DNA of 64,000 bases, taken from contig CAICTM010000209.1 of assembly GCA_903772945.1 (NCBI GenBank), positions 1 through 64,000 on the forward strand, read 5' to 3'. The position numbers and the translations under genes were made by a program. The notes below the pieces were generated by a model. It ran no database searches. It saw nothing but the letters and a program-made list of their open reading frames with translations, and was not told the DNA's origin. The DNA is from Seminavis robusta. Lineage: Eukaryota; Bacillariophyta; Bacillariophyceae; Naviculales; Naviculaceae. This document shows positions 50,947-60,237 of this stretch, in pieces. Numbering within the stretch: position 1 is the first letter of the stretch; each line of letters opens with the position of its first letter.

Positions 50947-52983
50947 TTAGACCCACATAGTTCTGCTCGCGTCTTCCTCAAACCTTTCAGTTTTTTCTGT
51001 CTTTTCTGTCTTGTCAAACGAAAAGGAATCGGTCTTCTCTTTAGAGACACGGCCGGCCAAGAGACCGAGCTGTAGCCAATGGAATGGCTTCTTGTGTTCA
51101 TGGCTGGAGTTGGCGCTGCCCTTCCTCCTGCTTCCGAATGGCTTTGCGCTGGACTTTCGCTTGTACGACTCCATTCCTCCCCTTGAATCAGAGGCACTAG
51201 AAGATACGGGCGCCTCCATTGTGAGCTTGCTGTGCACCCCCGAAGAAGCTTTTGTGACGCCGTCAAGATCGTACGAGCCCTTGGAGACAACAAACCAGAA
51301 CACGTCCTTGTTGTTTTGGATTTCATCACGCTCAAATCCCTGGGCCAGGAAGGCCTCGGAGGCAGGCTGAACCACGGGATTCGGGGTCACCTTGAGGACC
51401 CTCTGGGCATGTTTCATGCAAGCCTTGAGATCTTTCTTTGTGACGGTGGTCGGTCTGGAGTAGAAACAAATACAGTAGGGACTTCTAAAGTCCCACAGCT
51501 GCATTGGCTTGGGTTTCTCATAAGAGTCAGCACTGCAACCACCACGGTACGACCAGCTGCCATTGCGGAGATTCACCTGATAGTGAGGCAACAGTTTGTA
51601 TCCTTCATTGGCGACTAGATTGACAGCGTCAATCATGTACTTGACAGTCTCTTCACTCATATAGTAGGAGAATCCCAAGCGGGTCCATCCAGGCTTGATG
51701 GACTCACCAAGAGTAGCCAGCTTGTTGACAATCTTATCATATGTCGCCGTGTCAATGTCTAACAAGAGGTGGCCATAAGGGCCAGCACAGCTGCAGCCTC
51801 CACCTGCTTGAATACCAAAGAGGTCATTGAGCAAGGCAACAACAAAGTTGTGGTGCAAGAAGGCTCCACTATCTCCAGGAGCTTTCACCAGGAAGGATAC
51901 GATGGACACTCGCTTTGCATCTGTGTTGCCCAGAAGCACAATGTTGCTGTTCTTACTCCAGGACTTCAACGCCTTCTGCAGAAAGTTGGTTTCTTGCTGT
52001 TCAATCCAGTCTCCGCCAAGTTCATGGTGGAGCCCAAGGACCAAGCCACAACGGATCGATTCAACACTTGCTGGAGTACCACCTTCTTCTCGTGTCTCAA
52101 TGTCATCGATATACTCATGGCCATGGGGCTGAACAAAGTTGACAGTGCCACCACCGGGAACAGTAGGAATGGCGTTGGTAAAGAGCGACCGGCGGGCAAT
52201 CAAGGTTCCAGGAGTTCCAGGCCCGCCAACAAACCTGTGGGGTGACAGGTAGACTCCATCCATGTCATGTCCTTCGAGATCAATCGCCACATGAGGTCCA
52301 GCTGCAGCGAAGTCCCATACAGCAAGGGCGCCGTGCTCATGAAGCAGCTTGGTGACAGCCTTTGTATCACATCGAATACCTGTGACATTGGAAGCTGCAG
52401 AAAAGGAGGCAAGTTTGAGGGGGCGGTCTTGATACTGGAAAAGCTGTCGGACAAGATCTTGTTCATCCAACAGGCCTGTCCTGGGATCTTGAGGTATGAC
52501 AACACAGTCAACATTGCCCGACTCGCGCCAGAGTAGTTCATTGGAATGGTGCTCTTGGGAAGAGATGAAGATGACACCACGCTGGGCAGGGTTCTTGGTT
52601 GGGGCGGAGAGAGGTGAAGCCCCCAGGACACCTGCCAGCTTGTTCATGGCACCAGTGGATCCGGATCCACAAAAGATGACAGCATACTTATCTTGAGGGG
52701 CATTGCAGGCTTTCCGAATCCTATCACGAGCATCTTCCCGAAAGCGAGTAGTCTGTAGACCAGTTGCTGAAGCTTCTGTATGTGTGTTTGCATAGAAAGG
52801 CAAAACACAGTATTGGATATAGTCTTCAATGAGGGACGAGGCTCGTCCACTGGCGGTAGAGTCTGCATAGACGATGGGCTTGGGACCAAAGGGACCATGC
52901 AGGACATGGTACTGGCCTCCAATGATGCTCTTGCGGATGATCTTGGGGCTCAAAAGGGGCGTGATGTTGGCGTCGAATTTCAT
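50947..52983 (-). CDS. Class V aminotransferase-fold (cysteine-desulfurase-like) protein lacking the PLP lysine
   Basis: This 678-residue single-exon protein follows the NifS/SufS-type fold: YADSTASGR near 40, the substrate/PLP region FCGSGSTGAMNKL, SQEHHSN, VWDFAAAGPHV, and a Cys-containing loop AGGGCSCAGPYGH (C397, C399). In this family the PLP Schiff base forms on the Lys of SPHKF.GGPGTPG. Here the codon at 52234-52236 is AGG, giving SPHRFVGGPGTPG (Arg250), while the flanking residues are intact. The C-terminal 200 residues form an extension without a known domain, ending in a repeated KTEKTE patch. Either a non-enzymatic or altered PLP protein, or a base error. Its start sets the family-typical distance to the first motif. 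Confidence 0.85.
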   Translation of the reverse strand: MKFDANITPLLSPKIIRKSIIGGQYHVLHGPFGPKPIVYADSTASGRASSLIEDYIQYCVLPFYANTHTEASATGLQTTRFREDARDRIRKACNAPQDKYAVIFCGSGSTGAMNKLAGVLGASPLSAPTKNPAQRGVIFISSQEHHSNELLWRESGNVDCVVIPQDPRTGLLDEQDLVRQLFQYQDRPLKLASFSAASNVTGIRCDTKAVTKLLHEHGALAVWDFAAAGPHVAIDLEGHDMDGVYLSPHRFVGGPGTPGTLIARRSLFTNAIPTVPGGGTVNFVQPHGHEYIDDIETREEGGTPASVESIRCGLVLGLHHELGGDWIEQQETNFLQKALKSWSKNSNIVLLGNTDAKRVSIVSFLVKAPGDSGAFLHHNFVVALLNDLFGIQAGGGCSCAGPYGHLLLDIDTATYDKIVNKLATLGESIKPGWTRLGFSYYMSEETVKYMIDAVNLVANEGYKLLPHYQVNLRNGSWSYRGGCSADSYEKPKPMQLWDFRSPYCICFYSRPTTVTKKDLKACMKHAQRVLKVTPNPVVQPASEAFLAQGFERDEIQNNKDVFWFVVSKGSYDLDGVTKASSGVHSKLTMEAPVSSSASDSRGGMESYKRKSSAKPFGSRRKGSANSSHEHKKPFHWLQLGLLAGRVSKEKTDSFSFDKTEKTEKTERFEEDASRTMWV

Positions 52984-55786
52984 GTTGTCGGGCAGTGGAG
53001 TGGAACGAAGATGTGTTGGGAGTTGAGAACCGGCGCAATCAGTTTTGCTTTGTTACAACGAGAGTTTTGGTTTGTGTCTTGCTCGGGACGATCGAGCGAA
53101 GCAATTTATGATGAGACTTGGTTGGATGGATGAGTTGCTTGCATCTCGGACGGAACCGGGGTGTTCCGAGCTTCACACCCAACAGTATGGTACGGAACCC
53201 ACTGGTATGTAAACTTACTTGGTTCATTTACGGTGGAGACATGCTTCGACAGAAGGCATCTTACGGGGATAAGGTACATGTAACGTTCACGGTGGAGACA
53301 GGTTTAGCTACTGGTAGGTAGTTTTAAAATTAAGGGTTGAAGGAAGGCTTTACGATGAATATTGAATATTATGATATCATATCAAACATCATTTTAATAC
53401 CGCACCTAGGATTCGTGTTACTCTAGAGCTGGTACGGGGACTTGTTGGACCAGCCTTCTAGAGACCTTGTAGACCGCAACATCTTGTGTCTCGGATGCCT
53501 CAGACCATTCAGACTTGTATAAATGTCCTACCGGTACCGGTACTGTACCTGAGCGAAAACCGTCGGACGGTCTAGGTGTCTTCTGTGCCACCTCAGACTT
53601 GCATATCGCCAGCTCGTCGCCCTACCGGTACTAGTTAGTACCTACTCGAGAGTCCCAGATCGCGTGACGCTGTACCGACCCTTCCAGACGACGTGCTCAG
53701 CGGTGTGAATCCTTCCAGATTTCCTTCGCAGTCCACCTTGGATCTGTGGCCAATCTGTTGTCAATCTGGCTCCCCACGTGTGTCCGATGTTGTTGACACT
53801 CCTTGGTGTCATGCGTCCTTCTATCCAGTATTTCTGTGATTTCCTGGCATTGGTCTGTGCAAGAAACGCTGATACTGTCACGGTCAAGTTGAATGTGTTA
53901 AAATTGCGATATTCCTCTGTCGATTCCAATGGACAGCCAATGGACAGCAGAGGTAGCAGGCCAGATCGTTACAACCAGAAAGCAAGTCGCATGTATGGCC
54001 TGTTGGAACGGATGAAACTCGAGTTAGATGCTCTAATTCCCAGATAGACCAGGCAGATTTTTCTTGTGCGAGCCCACTTCACTCGCAGAAACCATAATGA
54101 TACTGTAGAAAACGTTCCCTTGGATGTGAATCATGATTGCTTTGCTAATTCTGGGTCTACCATGCACCAGCCAGTTTAGTTGCAGAGTGACCAGACTGTA
54201 CAAAGCAGCCTTGTTTGATTGCAAGGTTGACAGGCCAGCGCTGTAGCCTCTTACTTTTGTCTCTTGTGTTATCTCCATCCATGTGACAATCAAAACTGAG
54301 TGCGGGTTCTATCTTTTGAAACGGGGTACATGAACTCGTAAGCAAGCGGTGGCTCGTGATGAAAGGATGCCTTAGGCCAGGATGTGATATAAAACAGTAA
54401 CGGTACACATCATCAGCGTCTCTTGTTCACCAAAAAGTTCAATGAATGCTCATGAACTGGTTCAATGAACCGTGTTTATGAACCGTTCATGAACGCTAGT
54501 TCATAAGTTTAGCCAGCTCATGAACAGTTGTTCATAGCTCACAATACCAAATTCAATGCAAAATCGGGCCATTTTAAGCCAATTTGAGGTTCATGAACAG
54601 TTCAAATAGCCAGTTCATAACTATTTTCAGTTAAGCAGGTTCATGAACTGGTTCAGTTCACTTATGTAACCATTTTGTGAGCCATTCATGAACCTGGCTC
54701 AGTACCACAATGTTTGTGAACAAGAGACGCTGCACATCATCTCAACAGGCTTCCAAAGCAAAAGTCCCACGTGTACCCATCAAGGCTGACGCGTGCACTA
54801 TCCATCCTAGTCACTCGGGGAGTTCTGTAGGCATGTGGAAGAATCGGAGTTGCAGTCATGGCAGCATTCGTGTGTCATTGGGCGTGTCGTACCCATTCCA
54901 TATTGGCTTTTTGCTCCAACAATAATTGTTCTGCTTCAAGTTCTTTTCCTTTTTTAAATAAAATTCCTCTATTTCCATTTTTAGTTTTAGTTGGACCCGT
55001 AATGCTGTGGTGCTCCAAGCAATGCTACCCCAACAAAATGCCGAGCAAAAACAAGAAGCCGACTGTTTTGCTTCATGGCAGTCCCAAGCTTCCCAAAAAC
55101 GGTAACGGTACTCGTAGCTATGTAGCTATTGCTCAAACAAACAAATCATGATGGGGCCGCATGGACTCGAATCTACCTATGGCCCAGAGCATACTACCGG
55201 TACCCAAGTTAGAGCCAAAGGGTCGGCATCCTCAACGGGTACGGTATGGTGGCCAATCGGCCAGCTAAGAAACGCTTGTATAGGTACTTCGCTCGCTCCC
55301 AGCCTTCATCTGATCATCATGCGTCATCTTTGCCCAGCTTCGCAGGTGCTGCATGTGAACGGTGGAACAGTGGCTGGGTCTAGCTAGCTGGTACATGTAG
55401 ACTAGTCGATACGGTAGTTTTTGTAAGGTTTTTCTATGTACAAAGGAACATCTGGCTGATAGTCTAGGTAATCAAAAGAAGGGTAACAGGGATCGGCAAA
55501 CCAGCCAGCATGGAAAGCAACTCAATGGATGGATCTAGGGAAAGCATGACAAAAGTAGACCCATCGCAAAACTTGGATTGATTCAGGCGGCTGCCAGCCA
55601 ACCATTCAAAACGCAGCTCTCCGTTCGAAGGATTAGCTGACTGGAAGGCTGTACAGGAACACTTGATATGTAGACGAGGACTGACCATTGGCATTTCGCC
55701 TCCTCAGTCACTCCTTGCTCCTTGCTGTACTGTAGCTCTTACCCACCCACAGCAATCGCCAATAGATAGTCGAGGCCCCGTCCTTC
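52984..55786. other. Long intergenic region
   Basis: 2.8 kb without a convincing gene. It contains ACCGGTACCGGTAC-type words (53530, 53620), a dense cluster of TTCATGAAC palindromes (54430-54720) and CTAGCTAG near 55380. Frames of 80-100 codons occur on both strands (for example 53642-53929 minus) but show no domain or splice partner. Confidence 0.55.
54430..54720. repeat. Cluster of GTTCATGAAC palindromes
   Basis: TTCATGAAC, TCATGAAC or its near variants (GTTCATAA, GTTCAATGAAC) occur more than a dozen times in about 290 bp, often as GTTCATGAACTGGTTCA. The units are not in a strict tandem array. Each is palindromic, so the region can form many small hairpins and also offers many dyad binding sites. 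Confidence 0.8.
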
Positions 55787-56167
55787 TTACTGGGCCTCAA
55801 ACTCATCAGAGTGGTCGTTCCTTGGCACGGTGCCTCCTCCTCCACCACGAGAAGAAGAGGAAGATCCATCCAGGTCCGAAAAGTCGTCGTTCTCTAGCAT
55901 CTCAAGTACGTCTCGAAGAATGGATTGGACGTGTGACAAGTCCATGGGTCTCTCTGGCGCCGGAAGCGGGGGGTTGCTGGAACCTGCTCCTGATGAATGA
56001 AACATGAGCTGCGGGAGGGATACCGGAGGCGATGCCAAGGCAGTTGTGGTTGTAGTCGTCGTGGTCCTCTCGCGCTCTTCATCTTCCGAGTCACTGTCTT
56101 GACGGCCTCGTCTGTTACCGTGGTTCATGGGGTCATTCTTACCGAGGTTGTGGTTTTCGCGAGGCAT
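55787..56167 (-). CDS. Small hydrophilic protein, unknown
   Basis: 126 residues, very polar: Asn/Arg-rich start, acidic DSDSEDEERER, a T8 run, a Pro/Leu segment, one amphipathic stretch that could be a helix (MDLSHVQSILRDVLEMLEND), then Ser and Gly runs. No known domain or membrane segment. Coding status rests on the intact frame and the helix-like conserved-looking stretch only. Confidence 0.4.
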   Translation of the reverse strand: MPRENHNLGKNDPMNHGNRRGRQDSDSEDEERERTTTTTTTTALASPPVSLPQLMFHSSGAGSSNPPLPAPERPMDLSHVQSILRDVLEMLENDDFSDLDGSSSSSRGGGGGTVPRNDHSDEFEAQ

Positions 56168-57853
56168 GATTACTTTTTTTGATGGCTTGATTTTGAATCT
56201 TTTTCTCTATTTGTGAGGTCTCGTTGGCGTGTTCAGCAGCGGGCTATGGATAGTTGCCGATTAGTTCCAATGCTGGGAATTCTATAGTTAAAGATGCTTC
56301 AGCGATAGATGATGGATGGGTTGGCCAATGGCAATCAATTGTTTGAAGCAAGATGGTGGGGCGTTGTCCAAGGGAAACTTGATTTGAGTGCAACGTTTTG
56401 GTTGGCTGCCTCAAACTTCAAACTTTTATGGTTGTGCAATCTTTCTGAGTGACTGAGTGGAATGATCATGTTGGCTCGAGAACCTCTGACGTATGAACAT
56501 TTTGTTATTGGTCCTCTTCGATCTCCCAGCTGGCATTTTCGGAAATCTTCCGCATCATAAATGAGAGGTCATTGTGTTATGCCCACATTGAAGCCAACGG
56601 GTCAGCATCAAGAAAACTAACTCTGACGTAAGCGTGGGAGTCTAAAAAAAGAGATAGAAAAGTGACTTCGGTAAGAAGAAAGAAGGGCAGTTCAAAGGAA
56701 AAGAAGCCAGAAAAGGATTCGATTTCTCCCCACGAATAAACAAACAGGATCTATTGAGGTTCATGGTTCTTTTCTCATATGATGAGCTGATGATGTCATT
56801 CAAGCGTTTAACCAGTCTTGGATTGGAGTGGAGGGGGTCCACGTGGAGGTGGTTGAAGGCGGTGGAAGTCGATCGAAAGCGGTTGAAGGTTGAAGGTGGT
56901 AAACCATCCACACAAGGTCGGAAATGGCTGGAAGACAACGCAGGTAGATGCGGTATATTTTAAAATTAAATACAAACATTCAGAGTAAAATGTAATTTTA
57001 ACCCCTTGTTTACCCCAACTTTCATTTTAAACCTGTCTTCCTGGACCTTCGCGTGGACGGTTGCCCAAACATGTTTTAGGTGCCACTCTGGCCAGCCTCC
57101 CTGGCTTACCGGTACCAGTAGCTCTAGCTAGCTAGCCACTGGACTATCTCTAGCTAGCAGTACAGTACGATGCAGTTGGGAAGCAACAATCGCTACTTTA
57201 AAAAAAAAGCCAACTCTCATGTTCAACCTTCCCGAGAATCTTGGCAAAGTACGCCCCGGTAAAAAATAACAAGAATCCATCTCCAAGGGAAGCTACTGGC
57301 TGGCTACTAGTAGCTAGCTAGCTAGTGTTGGAACTTCACCTCGGCAGTCTTGCTGCCAGAGCCCTCAACCCCTTTAATTGTTTTTCCTGCTACGGTGGTC
57401 CCTGCAGGTATAAGGGTAGGGTTAGAATACAAATAAGTCAGCAAAAACTAAATAAGTTTCCTAGCTAGCTAGAGGATGGTGCAAACCAGCTAAAGCTATT
57501 TACATCCTTCCGAGTAGGGGGCGAAAGCTATAACTAGTATTCTAGCTAGCTAGGGGTGTCTGCTTCTAGCTTGCTATGGGAATCTGCTTCTAGCTAGGGG
57601 GAATTAGCTTCTAGCTAGCTAAGCAAAAGTTAACCACTAGCTAAGCACTACAGGTATCTGCTTCTAGTTAGCTAGCTATAGGGGTATCTGCTTCTACACT
57701 GAAACCTTCTGCCGAGGTTACACAGCTCCGCTGGCTTAAATACTTTTTTGCAAACAATGGGATTCGATTCTTTTCATGAGGGCGTACTGCCCTGAGGGGT
57801 TATGGAGGTAGGCTGCCTCTCAGTAGTGGAGCTATGACTTTGGAATCAAATTG
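56168..57853. other. Intergenic, CTAGCTAG-rich
   Basis: About 1.7 kb without a gene. From 57100 on, CTAGCTAG runs are very dense (57120-57160, 57305-57325, 57460-57475, 57540-57680), with a degenerate minisatellite (next entry). The part before 57000 shows nothing distinct. Confidence 0.6.
57540..57700. repeat. Degenerate TCTGCTTCTAGCTAGCTA minisatellite
   Basis: The phrase [TA]TCTGCTTCTAG[CT]TAG recurs about five times (57556, 57582, 57608, 57656, 57688) with spacers such as GGGGTA, at irregular 25-50 bp spacing. Confidence 0.7.
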
Positions 57854-58378
57854 TCAACATCTCTGGTTGCGGACGGAGATCTTATTATACAGTAGGTCTA
57901 GCTCGCTCCCACTGTATTTTGCTCTCGACTCAATGTAAAAACGGTCCTTACTTGCTGAGGATATGAGGCCAGCCACCGAATGCCATCTACAGCCCCACTT
58001 CAAAGCAAAAGTCTGCTCAAAAACGAAGGAAAGCTTGACGGCTTGCTGATTGCTGAGGTACGCCACGTGGCTTCAGGAAAAACGCTTTCCACTAATAATT
58101 AGAGCATAAATAAAGAGATCTACCGTGGCTTGCTCAATTGAGCCCTCGGTAGAGGAAGGAACCGCGGACCAAGAAATTGGCTTATCCACGGAAGTAGCTC
58201 TATCGATCTGGAAAGCTCGCATTGCCCTTTCCATAAATAGTTCCGTTCTGATTTGCAGTCCAGTAATTGACTGGAATCGAATGGCAACCAATAGAGACAC
58301 AACGACACAACACCAAGTGCCCCCAAAGCGGTGTGGAAACTGAAACTTACTTTGTCTGCTGGCTGGCAACTCGGGCAA
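57854..58378 (-). CDS. Possible two-exon gene or fragment, DUF1995-like start
   Basis: Two neighbouring minus-strand frames can be joined by a 78-nt GT-AG intron (58123-58046): exon 58378-58124 and exon 58045-57854. The first part has a hydrophobic segment (WCCVVVSLLVAIRF) like a targeting signal. The join gives SAVPSSTEGSIEQATQAVKL, which resembles the start of DUF1995 plastid proteins (P.s..eaveqA..AvkaA). Beyond that the sequence diverges from the family and is far too short, and a further splice donor (CAAGTAAGG, about 57952) could remove part of the second exon. Likely a fragment or an incompletely modelled gene; low certainty. Confidence 0.3.
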
Positions 58379-58719
58379 TTGATCCGTAAAAGTGAGTCAA
58401 GAGGCTGTGGAAGTCGTTTTTATGCCCATGTGTTTGTGACCCATACGCTCAGCACCGTTTTCTAGCTAGCCAGTGCTGCACGGGGGTCTATGGTCAAGAA
58501 GGGGACCATGGCAGGGTTTCGTTACCGAACGAATACATGCACTATTTTACTCTTCCAAATTGACCCTCCACATACATGTAGAACCAAACCAAAGAATGCC
58601 CCAATGCTTTGCAGCTAAAACTACTGCATCGCTTGTGAGCTTACGTTGTCAGCCATCCCCAATAACTTGATGGTCTCTCGTCTGAACTTTCACTGGGAAG
58701 ATTGTTGTTGAAGATTCAT
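58379..58719. other. Short intergenic region, nothing recognised
   Basis: 341 bp between two minus-strand genes, with a CTAGCTAG word near 58463. No gene. Confidence 0.5.
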
Positions 58720-60237
58720 TCAAGGTTTGATCTCCAACTCCAACACAGCCGGCCCATGATCACTTCCCATTTGCTCTGGAATCATGTAGGAATCACGTGC
58801 CACTACCTTCGAGTTGTCTGCATCCAACATCTTTGAATCACAGACAAAGTAATCCAGGCGCAACCCTTTGTTGGGTTCTCGGTTACCAGCCCGCTGACTC
58901 CAATAGGTATAGTGTCCTTTGGCATTGGGGTGAAAGTGGCGAAAGGCATCGACAAAGCCGGCATCCAGTTGCGCTTGGAAGGATGCTCGTTCCTGCGCCG
59001 TCAATCCTGCCTGCTTGTCCAAATGCTTGGCCCCAAAGTTGTATGCCTCGTAGTGTTTGTGTGCCACATTGAGATCACCCAACCACAGGACGGGGACACC
59101 ACGCTCCTTTTGCTTGGCTTGCATAAATGCCAACAGATCCTTATCCCATTCTTCCGTGCGGTAATCCAAACGCTCCAGCTTTTGTCCCGAATTTGGCACA
59201 TAGAGATTGGCCATGGTGAATCCAGGAAAGTCCAGGACAATGACACGGCCTTCGCCATCGTGCTTTTTGGCTCCCAATCCATAGGTGACTTGTTCTGGAA
59301 CCAAGAGTTTGGGATCCACGGGGAGTTCTTCTGCTACTGCAGCTTTCGCTTTGGAGTCATTCTTCTTCTTCTTCTTTTTGCCAAAGAAACTGGTAATATC
59401 CATTTGTTGTTGTTTGCCCGCTGTTTTCTTGCCTGCAGCACCTCGTCGCTTGACAAAGACGGCAGTTCCCGCATAGCCTTTCTTGGCCGTAGCACAACTA
59501 TAGTAGGCATCGTATCCCTGCTCTTCCAGCAAGTGTCCCCGTAGTTGCAATTTTGGATCATCGAGATGAGATTCTTGGAGTTTGGTTTCTTGGAGGCAGA
59601 GAATGTCAATGTTGTGGTTGGTCACCAGAGTAGCCAACGCATGGGGATCCTTCTTGAGAATGGCACGAAGACCCGCCACATTCCAGGTGGCAATTTTGAG
59701 CGTATAACTGCCATTGGCTTTGGCCTTTTCGTCACTCCAGAGTTTGGGCAATTCGTCTCGTTCCGTGATGCACTGAACGGGAGCTTTCTTGCTCTTCTTT
59801 TTGGGGACTTCCTTTTCCTTCCCATCGGCGTCATTGTCGTCGTTTTCCGTCTTCTTCTTCGTCTTGGCCGCTTTCTGTTTGGTGGCTTTTGTCTGCTTTT
59901 TGGGACGCTCCACTGCTTCGTCATTCATTTCACTTTCGCTGTCGATTGTCTTTGCTGTCTTTCTCTTTTTGGGAGCGGTCTTTCTTGTGGTATTCACTTC
60001 ATCATCAATATCGTCTTTTAACACTGGCGTAGATACCTCAACCGTGGGCTTGTCGTCCTGGCCAGTCGACTTTAGCCTCGGGGAAGAGCGAGGCATAGTG
60101 GCGGTAGATTTTAGACGGCGATTCTTTCGAAGTGGCGGAGAAGGACTATTGAATGAATGAATAAATGGAGACAAGTTCAGGTCAGCCAAGAAGTAATGGA
60201 CGGCAGCGGAAGTCGAGGCAGCGGAAAAGGATAACAC
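58720..60237 (-). CDS. AP endonuclease (ExoIII/APE family) with PIP-box-like insert
   Basis: This 505-residue product has a basic, Lys-rich N-terminal tail of about 180 residues (KKRKTAKTIDSESE, KKKSKK), as nuclear APE proteins have but longer. The catalytic EEP domain follows: IATWNVAGLRAIL, CLQETKLQE (catalytic Glu), GDLNVAHKHYEAYN, GLRLDYFV, MGSDHGPAVLELEI. It incises DNA at abasic sites in base-excision repair. Between FVKRRG and VTYGLGAKK the enzyme carries an insert of about 45 residues with QMDITSFF (278-285) followed by a Lys run, matching the PCNA-binding PIP box Q-x-x-[ILM]-x-x-F-F. The N-terminal 47 residues may be targeting or non-coding; Met48 (60096) is an alternative start. Confidence 0.9.
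   Translation of the reverse strand: MLSFSAASTSAAVHYFLADLNLSPFIHSFNSPSPPLRKNRRLKSTATMPRSSPRLKSTGQDDKPTVEVSTPVLKDDIDDEVNTTRKTAPKKRKTAKTIDSESEMNDEAVERPKKQTKATKQKAAKTKKKTENDDNDADGKEKEVPKKKSKKAPVQCITERDELPKLWSDEKAKANGSYTLKIATWNVAGLRAILKKDPHALATLVTNHNIDILCLQETKLQESHLDDPKLQLRGHLLEEQGYDAYYSCATAKKGYAGTAVFVKRRGAAGKKTAGKQQQMDITSFFGKKKKKKNDSKAKAAVAEELPVDPKLLVPEQVTYGLGAKKHDGEGRVIVLDFPGFTMANLYVPNSGQKLERLDYRTEEWDKDLLAFMQAKQKERGVPVLWLGDLNVAHKHYEAYNFGAKHLDKQAGLTAQERASFQAQLDAGFVDAFRHFHPNAKGHYTYWSQRAGNREPNKGLRLDYFVCDSKMLDADNSKVVARDSYMIPEQMGSDHGPAVLELEIKP

Noticed and set aside
53642-54047. Opposing frames of about 90-95 codons
   Set aside because: No recognisable domain, no splice sites linking them to anything, and they overlap each other.
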